64,000 bases of DNA from Gliomastix tumulicola (Eukaryota; Ascomycota; Sordariomycetes; Hypocreales; Bionectriaceae). The DNA is taken from NCBI GenBank assembly GCA_001599755.1, contig BCHX01000002.1:4818330-4882329 (forward strand). The letters run 5' to 3'. Below the pieces are notes generated by a model. The model saw only the letters and a list, made by a program, of their open reading frames with translations, did no database searches and was not told the origin of the DNA. This document shows, piece after piece, positions 51,474 through 63,200 of the stretch. The translations under genes and the position numbers were made by a program. How positions within the stretch are numbered: the stretch's first letter is position 1; each line of letters starts with the position of its first letter.

Positions 51474-54210
51474 GATGGGTTTGTCGTTGCGGCGGTTCGG
51501 TGCGTTGCCGTGGCTGGAAATGGTGGATGGCGATATTCACTGAAGGCATCCCCGCCTCGATACTCGGTGCTAACGTAAGCAGAGCTCTTATCGATAAGAG
51601 CTCACTGTCCTACCCCACTTTTGGGCTGCTCTCTGGATACAGTCATTCTATGCTTCACTCTGCATTACTGATTTGGACAATTCATCGAAGCAGCTGCGAA
51701 TTACCATTTTTCGAAGCCAAGCTCTGTAAAGGTGCGCAACTGGTCTTCACGTGCCCAGACGGACCTGAGCATCCCCGCCCTGCACACTGCTGCAATCTGT
51801 CCAGATCTTACTCTCGGCGTCGAGCATCGAGTCGCAACTCGATCGTACGATGCCTTGGATGCCTCACCCCGGCACGACCGTTGCGAGCTAAGCTACGGTA
51901 TATACCAGGAATAATCGCAAGGCTATAAGCGGTCAACTGCCGGCCGATCACTTGCCGGAGACTAAAAACCCAAAGCTTTCTCTGGGACGGCTCGTCTAGC
52001 AAGCTCCCCCCCCTCCTTTGAACTGTCCTCCTTCTGTTTTCAGAGCAGATACATATGCAGGCATGGGTACTAGCGAGCTGATGACGAGTAAGGCGGACGC
52101 GTCGCTGACTCTCCCGTCGATGCTTATTTCAACCTGTGTCCTGCAAAAGGGGAAATTTCAAAGATACCCGAGTCCCCGGACAGCGGCTGCCTCCCGTTTG
52201 TCTGCGGGCTATTAGAGCACAGTCAGACCAGAGCTCTGTACCTGAATTTGCCCCCCTCGAAGAACAACGGTTGAGTAGCGGGACCACGTGGGTGATCGGC
52301 CGGGGAAATGCCAAAGACGTGATGAATAAGGCATTGTCCCTCGACACATCTATATATGGTGTTAACCCCTTTTCCACATCCCAGTTCCCAACGATCAGCG
52401 AATTTGTGCACCATCGTGGCTTTTCACATCGGAAGACTGCTTAAGTAATGGGCGGAGGGAGGGGGGAGGATGAAACAACCAGGCTACGGCTTGGGAGTCC
52501 CACCACTTGATGGCTCCCGTATTAGTCGTGTCTGAATCCTTCATGACACCACCCACCAGCTCGCACAAGGACAGGGTGACGTCAAAGCAGAATTCTGGCA
52601 AGAATGACAGTAAGAGCTAACTAATCTCGTACGCTGCAATTGCGCTGCAGATCAGCATCTGAAACAGCTGTGAAGACGGGTACGCGTAATGGCTATTGCA
52701 TGCGTCGGTAAACGAGGTATCCTGAACATGAGGATCGTGCTGGGTCAAGGGGCTCATGCGCCGTGTTTGTCAGACGGGCGTGTACCGTGCCTTGCTATAT
52801 GAGGGCACAACTATTCCTGTCTGGGATTGTGCGTCGTGCCTTGCTTGCTGATACACGGAACTTCAATTCGACGTGGCGGCTGGGCGTCGTGAGAAGAGAG
52901 CTCTCAGGTTTGTGCCCGAGGATCACGTAAGGACCGTTCGTAGTGCCATTGAAGATTACCGCTTTAGGCAATATTCGCCAAGGAGAGAAGTGTCACGGCC
53001 ATGCCTCGCGTCTGCAAGAACCGCCTGGACAGACGCTCCATTAGAGCTAGCACAGATCTGGAGTCTCCAGATCACGAGTTGCCCGATCTTAAGAGCAAAT
53101 CTCCTCATAGAGGCGGACTCTGCAGACTGATAGGAAAGTTTTGCGTGGCGCACGCAGAACGTGGGATAAGAATAAATCTGATCGTGCAGGACCCCGATCC
53201 TTGCTTGCAACCTTGCTGGCATTAGTCGATCATTTTTCATATGCACAGGGCTATCACTGCAGGGCTGTTACCCCCCCTTCTCTTGATTTCTCATACACCG
53301 ACATTTGTGAGCAGACTGGCATCACTCAGATTCGTAGATCATCGACCAGAGAGAGCATCTTCTGAATATTCGCAGAGGATCGTTGTTAATCCCGCCCAGG
53401 ATCAGCCTGCTGTAAATCGGACAAGCTTCAGGATCCGAACTCCACTGCTGCTTCACCTAATTTTGTGTTGGCGTCTTGCTAGTCTGAGGATTCCGGGGCT
53501 CTTACACTTGACTTCGAGTGCTAGCCCGCTGACGCGAGTCGCCTTCCCTGGCACTAAACAGCTGCTGCCAGGACAGGTGCTTCACCAAGCACAACGCGTA
53601 GTGAGCAGGCACTTGTCATCTGCCCCAGCCCAGCAGGGATCATCTTCCCACATCCTCGACGGTTGAGGCTGGCCTTGAATAGCCTGCCCGGAGCGATGAT
53701 GACTGTGATGATGATGATGGAAATGGGAAGTGGATGCCCTCTGGGACGGAGTTGTGCACAGGCACGCTACTGCGGGCAATGCATGAATGACTTACAGTGC
53801 TGGGAGGCCCCTCGCAGGCCGCGATGATCGTCAGATGCATGTTCCATCCGACTACGGACAGACACGAAGCTGCTGCATGGACTATATGGAATGAATACTG
53901 GCTGTGCTATTCGCTGTCCATTCTGTAACTACTACTGACCGATTCTCAAGTCATGAACACGGCGTTCTGAAGTCGCGAATTTCTCTGATCCCCCCAGCTT
54001 TGATCCAGAGGACGGTTGGGATTACGCTCTCTCTGTGTACTCGCCCGAGACGAACGAAGCAAACGACGACGACGAGCAATTCGATTCGATTCGACACGAC
54101 ACTTTACAAAGATACCCGTTAGTTAAGAGGTGATTCGCGATTCTCACTTATCTGTTCGGCCAGATCACTGACAATGCAGCAGAAACAACTAACTACAAGC
54201 AACCACCATC
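51474..54210. other. Intergenic region upstream of the NRPS gene
   Basis: About 2.7 kb. It holds the CSN5 promoter on the left and a presumably long NRPS promoter on the right. Open frames up to 141 codons show no recognisable content. An ATG at 54174 is out of frame with the synthetase. No repeat or transposon was identified. Confidence 0.55.
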
Positions 54211-57200
54211 ATGAACGGCTCAGCCGATGCCACCCGCAACGTGCCCGAGGGCGTCACCTTCGCCATCGCAAGCGCCCTCAACCTTTCCCCTTCCAAAGTC
54301 CGCCTCTCCAAGTCCCTCGTCCAGCTCGGAGGTGACTCCCTCGACGCAATTGAAATCGCCCGCCTCAGCTACGACCAGGGCATCGCGCTGCAAGCCCACC
54401 AGATCCTGGGCGCCAGCTCCATCGCAGAAATCATCTCCCTCGCGCGGCGGGACGACTCTTCACCGAAACGACGACAGGCAACCGAAGATGCACCCTCGAC
54501 ACCGTTTGCGCTCCTCCCCGCGGGCGACGTCGACGATATAGTAGCAGAAGTGAGGAGCCAGTGCGGCGGGCTCGCGGGCCATCATGTCGTCGAGGAGGCG
54601 TTCCCCTGCACGCCGCTGCAGGAGGGCTTCATGGCGCTCTCGCTCAAGCAGCCCGGCTCGTACATCCAGAAGATGACGTACAAGCTGGCGCGCGACGTGG
54701 ACCCGGAGCAGTTCAGGGCCGCCTGGGAGAGGACGGTCGAGATGTGCGGGAACCTGCGGACGAGGATCGTGCTGTTTGGCGGCGTGTCCGTGCAGGCTGC
54801 GCTGCGCGGGGACGAGAGCTGGGAGCCGAGCGAGAGTCTGCGTCTGGCGTCGCTGAGCGAGGACTTGAGCCGGATACGGATGACGTTTGGTTCTCGGCTG
54901 TGCCGGTATGCGCTGCTCCAGGATGGTGATGGCTCGCATTACTTCGTGTGGGTGATTCATCACTCTGTGTTCGATGGCTGGGTGCAGCAGCTCGTCCTCG
55001 ACACGCTGGCCAAGATCTACCACGAGCAGAGCCCGACGGTGACGCCTTTCTCGGGCTTCCTCAAGTACACGAAGGATCTCGACCAGGACGCCTCCCGACG
55101 ATACTGGACGCGACAGCTGGACGGCGCGCGATCGGCCTCGTGGCCCTCCGTCCCGTCATCCCGAGCCGCGAAGCCGGAAATTCGCACTCTCCGGAAGACA
55201 GTCGACTTCTCCAGCCACCAGAATGCCACAGTCACCAAGGCCTCGGTCCTCCGCGCAGCATGGGCCATCGTGCTCGCACGGTACAGCGACACCCGCGACA
55301 TCTGCTTCGGCACCGTCGCCTCGGGACGAAATGCACCCGTCCCAGGCCTCTCCCGCATGGCTGGTCCAACACTAGCCACCGTGCCCGTTCGAATGACGCT
55401 CGACGAGGGCAAGCCGGTCGTTCGCTTCCTCCAGGACGTCCAGACGCAGGCCCTCGACGCGATCCCGCACGAGCAGTACGGCCTGCAGAACATCGCCAAG
55501 CTGAGCCGCGACGCTGAGAATGCGTGCGGCTTCACCAGTCTGATGGTCGTCCAGCCGTACACGGCTGCGGCATCGGCTGGCGATAGCGTCTTCGAGTCGG
55601 AGCTCCTGGGCGCGGATGAGACGCTGCAGGGGTACTTTGACTACCCTCTGGTTGCGCAGGCCTTCCTCGGCGAGGAGGAGGGCGTGGAGCTGCTCCTGGC
55701 GTATGACTCTGGTATCTTGGGCGAGGCGCAGCTCAGGATCCTCGGCGACCACTTTGATCACGTCGTGCAGCAGTTGCGTACGGCCGGTTCGGGTGCCACA
55801 CTCGGCTCGGTCTCGGTCTCTGGGCCGTCTGACCTGGAAATGGCGAGTGCCTGGGGCAGGCAGCGGTACCAGCTCGTGGAAGACTGCGTCCACGACCTGA
55901 TCTCCAGCCAAGCGGCTGAGATTCCTGACCACGTAGCCCTGTACTCCTCTGAGACGACTCTTACCTACGCACAGCTTGATACCCTCTCTACTAACTTTGC
56001 GAACCAGCTCATCCAGCTAGGTCTATCACCAGGAGATGCCGTCGCCTTCTGCCTCGAGAAATCAGTCTGGGCGGTGGTTGCTCTCCTGGCCATTCTCAAA
56101 GCGGGAGCATCCTTTACGCCCTTGGATCCCTCGCATCCCCAGAGCCGCCGACAGGAGATTTGCGACCTTGTCGGTGCTGTGTTCATTATCGCCTCTCCCT
56201 CAACAGCCGAACAATGCGAGGGCATCGCGCCGACTCTAGTGACCCTCGATCCCGATTCTCTCTCGGTCCTTCCCGAGCCGACCTCGCCTCTCCCAACCAT
56301 CTCGCCCGATCACACGGCATACATCATCTTCACATCCGGCTCGACAGGCAAGCCCAAGGGCATCGTCATTCCGCACTCGGCCTTCTCAACGAGTGTCCGC
56401 GGCATGGTCGACATGCTCGGCTTCACGGGCGAGTCGAGAACACTCCAGTTCAGCAACTACGTCTTCGACGCGTCGACACTCGAAATCTTCCCTACCCTCG
56501 TCGCAGGCGGGACTCTCTGCGTCCCGACGGATTCTGGCAGGCTCCAGAACACGGCGGGATTCATCGCCGAGTCCGAGGCGAACGCCGTCTTCCTCACGCC
56601 CTCGTTCGCGCAGACTTTGAGCCCGGAGGATGTGCCGACGGTCAAGACGCTGATCGTGGGTGGTGAAGCGCCTGTTCGGGATACTTTGGACAGGTGGCAT
56701 GGTTTTGTGAAGCTCATCAACGCGTACGGACCGTCCGAGGTCTGTGTCATGTGCAACTTTTACGAGTATCCGACAAAGGACGCCTTGCCCACGACGATCG
56801 GCCAGGGCCTCTCGCATACGAGCTGGATTGTCGAGCCGGATGATCCCCAGACACTCGCGCCTGTTGGATGCGTGGGCGAGCTTCTGATTCAGGGCCACGC
56901 CCTGGCCAGCGGCTATCTCAACGACCATGTCCGCACGAAGCAGGCGTTCCTGGAGGACGTGCGATGGATACCGCCCGCGCTGGCAGCAAACGGCACCAGG
57001 TTCTACCGCACGGGCGATCTGGTGCGGCAGAACCTCCTCGACGGCACGCTCGAGTTCCTCGGCCGCAAGGATACCCAGGTCAAGGTCCGCGGTCAGCGTC
57101 TGGAGCTCGGCGAGGTGGAGGATCGCATGAAGAAGGTGGCTCCCGAGATCAAGCACGCTGCGGCCGATGTCACCACCAACGACGAGCGACAGGCGCTGGT

Positions 57201-60200
57201 GGCGTTCATCAGCTTCGAGAGCGAGAAGCCTGAAGACGACGAAGATACCCCTTTTATGCCTATCGACGACGCTATGAGGGAGTTCTTCGCCTTACTCTCG
57301 GCAAGCTTGAAGAACGAGCTTCCGGGGTACATGGTACCGACCGTCTTCTTCCCGCTCTACGAGATGCCTATCATGGCTGGGTCCATGAAGCTCGACCGCG
57401 GCCGGCTGCGAGCACTTGCTAGCGAGCTGTCGCCGGACGAGTTGGCCGAGTTCACGCTGGCGAGCCGCAACAAGGTGTCTCCCGTGACGGAGATGGAGTT
57501 CAGGATCAGGGATCTCTGGTCGGCGGTACTTGGACTGTCTGCGGAGGAGATTGGACGTCACGACGACTTCCTTCAGATCGGCGGTGACTCGATTTCAGCG
57601 ATCAAGCTGGCTGCTCAGGCGCAGAAGCAGAACCTCCAGCTCTCAGTCGGCGACATTTTCGACAACTCGCAGCTCGTGGCTATGGCGACAGTCGCCGTCG
57701 AATCTGATGATGTCCCTGTTGAAGAGTACACGCCTTTCAGCATCGTTGCTTCTGACAAGGATGGCCTGATCGAGGAGGCAAGGTCGCAATGCCGGCTGCG
57801 CACGTCTGCCGAAATCGAGGACATCTACCCCTGCACTGCCTTCCAGGAGGGTCTCATGGCCCTCGCCGTTAAGCAGCCGGGCACCTACATCGCCAAATAC
57901 CTCTACCGACTGCAGAATGAAGCGGATCTAGAGCGGCTGCGTGCCGCGTGGGAGCAGACAATGGACCGCTGCGAGAACCTCCGAACCCGCATCGTCAGTG
58001 TAAAGGGCAAGTCCTTCCAGATTTTGACGAAGAACGACGTCTACTGGGAGCTCACGCAGAACGTCGACCTAGCATCGTTCAAGAGCGCTTCGCAGATTCT
58101 GCAGATGAACTACGGATCGAGACTGAACCGTTATGGTATAATTGAGGAGGCACCGGGGGAATTCTACTTCTTCTGGATCTCGCACCACGCTGTTTTTGAT
58201 GGATGGACGGTTGGTTTAGTGCTGGATACGTTCTTCCAGGCTTACGAGACCATGGAAGCGCCGAAACTGCAGCCTTATGCCTCTTTCATCCGACATCTCT
58301 CCCAGATGAGCACCGACGACGCGATCTTGTACTGGAAGGAACAGCTTGAGAACGCTCAGCGGGCATCGTTCCCAGGCTTGCCTTCCACGAGCAACAAAGA
58401 CAAGAGCACTTCCACCCGGACGATGCAGACAACCATCGAGTTCCCCCCGACGACGAGCCTGTCCATCACCAAGGCCACGATTCTCCGTGCAGCATGGGCT
58501 ATCATTCTCGGGCGCTATGGCGACAACACCGATGTCACCTTTGGATCCTCTGTTTCGGGACGAAACGCTTCTGTGGCCGGGCTGCAGAACATGCCTGGAC
58601 CGGCTGTGGCCACTGTTCCGGTGCGAGTCCGTCTCGAGGGAGAGAATAGCAGTGTTCTGGCTTTCCTCAAGGGCATCCAGGACCAGGCGCTCAAGATGGT
58701 TCCCTATGAGCAGTTCGGACTGCAGAACATCGCCAAGCTGTCTCCCGAGGCGAAGGAGGCCTGCGATTTCTCCAGTCTCCTCGTCGTGCAGCCGCTTCAG
58801 AAGCATCTCAGTCTCGATCGCGAGGATAACGAGGTCCTCAGGGAGGTGTCTGGAAAGGTGGCGGAGGACTCCATGGAGGGATACTTCACGTATCCTCTCG
58901 TCATCCAGGCGCACCTGCTGGATGACTCGGTTGAGCTGCATCTGACCTACGACGCAGAGATTCTGTCCAACACGCAGGTGCAGGCTCTGTCTCATCACTT
59001 CGACCATGTCACGCATCAGCTCCTCGAGAACATCGATGGAACCCTGGGCGACATCAGCGTTGCTGGCCCATGGGATCTCCAGCAGGCGATTCGCTGGAAC
59101 AGCGAGACGCCCAACGTCATCAACGCCTGTATCCACGAGCTCCTCGAGAAGCAAGCGGCCATCCGCCCTGACGCGCCGGCCGTCTGCGCGTGGGACTTCG
59201 AGCTCAGCTATCGCCAGTTGAATGAAGCGGCCAACAGACTCGGCCACTATCTCGTCGACAACTACGGCATTCAGACTGGCGACTACGTGCTGGCCTGTTT
59301 CGAGAAGTCGGCTTGGTACATGGTTGCCATCATGGCCATCAACAAGGCGGGAGGCGCCTGGGTGCCCATCGACCCTGCCCATCCTGCATCCCGCCATCAG
59401 CAGATCGCCAGCCAGACCGGAGCGACGTTGATCCTGGCGTCGTCCTCCTGTGCTGAGTTCTGCAAGCGAGTGGTGGACGATGTGATCGAAGTCTCGGCCT
59501 CCCTCGACGAGGAGCTCCAGGCTGATCCCATCAAGTCTACGCTCAGCCCGAAGACGACCGTGTCTCCAAGTGATCCCGCTTATGTTCTCTTCACGAGTGG
59601 AAGCACAGGCGTGCCGAAGGGTCTGATCATGGAGCACCGCGGTGCTTGCAGTGCCCAGGCGGCCATCGGAGGGAGACTGGGCATGACACCGGAAGCGCGA
59701 ATGCTCCAATTCGCCGCCTTTGTCTTTGACTTCTCGATTGGCGAGATCGTCGGTCCGATCGTTTACGGTGCTTCCATCTGTATTCCCTCAGACGAGGCAC
59801 GCATGAATGACATCCAGGGCTTTATCCGTGAGAAGAACGTCACTTGGACGTACCTCACTCCTGCGTTTGCAAAGACTCTCCAGCCGTCCGAGGTTCCCAG
59901 TCTCGAGGTGCTCCTGCTCGGTGGTGAAGCTGTCACACAGGATCTGTTCGACCGCTGGTTCGGCAAGCTGCGTTTCTTCAACGGCTGGGGCCCTGCCGAG
60001 ACGTGCTGCTTGAGCTCGGCACACGAATGGAAGTCCTCAACAGAGTCGCCGCTGACCATCGGAACACCAATGGGAGCGCACCTTTGGCTTACGGAGGTGA
60101 ACAACCCGGACAAGTTGGCCCCCATCGGCACGCTCGGCGAGGTCATCATCCAAGGCCCCGGTGTCATGCGAGGCTACATGGGCTTGCCTGAGCAGACCTC

Positions 60201-63200
60201 CAAGACCATGCTCGACTCTCCGCCTACCTGGGTGCCCGAGGAGACTCTGGCTGTAAGCAGCCGCTTCTACAGGACCGGTGACCTTTGCTACTACAAGCCA
60301 GACGGCACCATCGAGTTCTACAGCCGAAATGACACGCAGGTCAAGATCCGTGGCCTGCGAATTGAGCTTGGAGAGATTGAGCACAACTTTGGCGCTGCTC
60401 TGCCCGGCGTTCGTCAGATTGCGGTTGACACGTTCAAGCCCGAAGGCGCACTGGGAGACCCGAAGCTGGTGGCGTACTTCTGCATGAGCAACGACACGCG
60501 TAATACGTCTCTGCTGGGCGGCGATGCCTGTGACACTTTCCTCCCGCTTTCTTCTGACTTCAGAGACAACCTGGGCACTGCTATCGGCGAGCTGAACGTG
60601 AAGCTCCCGAGCTACATGGTTCCTACCATCTTCATCCCCTGCAGGTACATGCCTGTCAATACGTCAACAAAAATCGACCGACGGGGACTCAAGACTATGA
60701 CGGCCACATTGAGCCAGGAAGATATCTCAGCGTACTCTCTCGTGAGTGGCACTAAGAGGCCGCCTGCCACCGCCCTCGAGGCCCGAATGCAGACTATCTG
60801 GGCCGAGATCCTCANCCNCCCCGCCGAGTCTATCGGCAGGGACGACAGCTTCCTCCGGATCGGCGGAGACTCCATCACGGCTATCCGACTGGTGGCTGTT
60901 GCTCGTGATGCCGGATACCTACTCACCGTCAAGGATATCTTTGCGGACCCGCGCTTGTCGAGCATCGCTTCGAAGTGCGAGGCTGTCGAGGGGAGCCGGA
61001 CCGAGGAGCTCCTTGCTGCTATTCCTCCTTTTGGGCTTTTGGATGACGCCCAGCGCGAGGTCGTGGTTGGTGAGACTGAGAAGCAGTGTGCCCTGTCTCC
61101 TGATCAGACTGTCCAAGACGCGTATCCTTGCAACCCGCTGCAGGAAGGCTTCATGCTTGCCTCCCTCAAGAACCCCGGCTCCTACATCGCGAAGTGGGCT
61201 TTCAAGATCGGCCAGCACGTCGACATCAACAGGTTTAAGTCCGCCTGGGAGGCCACGCTGCAACACTGTCCCAACCTGCGGACCCGCGTCATCCAGATCG
61301 GCGATGCTTCCATCCAGACCATCCTCTCCGACGACAACGAGTGGGAGGAGACGGAGGGAATGAGTCTCCGCGACTACCTGAACAAGGCCAACACGTTCAA
61401 CATGACCTATGGAAGCCGTCTGAACCGCTATGGAATCGTACACGAGAGCGAGGGCGACACGTACTTTGCCTGGATCGTCCACCATTCCATCTACGACGGC
61501 TGGACCATGCGTCTTGTCTTCCACACCATGACACGGATCTATCAGTCCGAGGACCCTGCGCCCCTCATGCCGTATGTTAACTTTATTAAATATGCGGACG
61601 AGATGGACAGGGAGGCCGCTAGAGCCTACTGGGGCGAGCAGCTCAAGGACGCGATCAGGGCTGCCTATCCGGCTTCCACCAAGCAGCTGGATAGACTGGA
61701 AAATGAGAGTCATGCACAGGCTGTCAAGGCCACGATTGAGTACTCGCAGTCGAACACCTCCATCACTCAGGCTTCTTTGGTCAGGGCCGCCTGGTCTATC
61801 GTCCTGGCTCGGTACTGCGATACGCATGACGTCTGCTTCGGCACGGCCATCTCTGGACGACAGGCACCGGTTCCGGGACTGGAGGAGATGCCTGGACCGA
61901 TGGTGGCGACACTCCCGATCAGGATCCGACTCGATGGGCAGCAGTCGGTGTCAGAGTACCTGCAGACGATCCAGGACCAAGCGACGGATATGATTACGTA
62001 CGAGCAGTTTGGCATCCAGAACATCGCCAACATCAGCCAAGAGGCCAAGGAAGCTTGCGACTTCTCTAGTCTCCTGGTTATCGAGCCGGCTGAGGAGTTT
62101 GTCGAAGACGATAGCGACAACCTTCTGTCAACGCCGAGCGAGGACAAATGGAACCTGACCGACTCTATCGAGGGCTATTCCGACATCCCCCTCGTGCTCA
62201 AGGCACAGGTTGGCCAGGACCGTATCGACCTGAGCTATATTTACCGTGGCGGTGTACTCGACGAGAACGAAGTCACGGCTCTCTCCCACCAGCTTGAGCA
62301 CGTCATCCAGCAGCTCTCGCAGGGCGATGAGGATACACCCGTTCAGGATGTGTCCGTTGCTGGCCCCTGGGATCTCGAGAGGGCCAAGGCCTTGACCGGA
62401 ACACCGGTGCGCGTGGAAGCCTGCGCCCATGATCTGATTACACGCAAGGCAGCTTCAAGCCCGGACAAGCAGGCCATCTTCTCGTCCGAGGTGATTATGA
62501 CCTATGCCGACCTCGATCGTCTGTCCAACCAGCTTGCCGGGTATCTGTCCAGCTTGGGTGTTGGCCTGGGGACGCCAGTTCCTATCTGTTATGAGAAGTC
62601 GCCTTGGGTCATCGTCTACATGGTGAGTATCATGAAGGCTGGCGGTGTCTATGTTCCCTTCGACCCGGAGCATCCCCTCGAACGCAGAAGGGATCTGGTC
62701 GGTGATCTGGACGCGAAGTACCTCATCGTCTCTCCTTCCACCGCCGAAGACTGCAAGGGCCTCACGCCAAACAACATCATAATCGATCCCGCCAATTTCT
62801 CCATGTACGAAGAGTACGAAGACCACGACCGCGTCAAAGTCACACCACAGGACGTGGCCTTCATCCTCTTTACCTCCGGTTCCACAGGCAAGCCCAAGGG
62901 CGTCGTCATGGAGCACGGCACCCTCTGCTCCAGCTGCATCATGGGCTTCGGCAAGAGCTTCGGCGGTGGGGATTTCCGCGTGCTTCAGTTCTCCAACTAC
63001 GTCTTTGACGTGAGTATCGCGGAGACGTTTGGTGTCTTCCTCGCCGGGGGAACGGTCTGTGTGCCGAATGAGACGGAGAGGCTGCAGGAGACGACCAAGT
63101 TCATCAACGCTGCCCGCGTCGACATTGCTATTCTGACGCCGTCGTTTGCGAGGGCGCTGGACCCGGCGAAGCTCCCGACTCTCAGGAAGTTGGTTCTTGG

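Noticed and set aside
53241..53666. 141-codon plus-strand frame upstream of the NRPS
   Set aside because: Ser/Leu/Arg mixture without motif; no Kozak-like context; probably chance.
54174..54176. Upstream ATG as NRPS start
   Set aside because: Out of frame with the synthetase and leads to a short unrelated peptide; 54211 is in frame with the T0 domain.
58216..59709. 497-codon open frame on the minus strand inside the NRPS
   Set aside because: Lies opposite C2/A2, whose motifs are complete on the plus strand; no domain on the antisense product.
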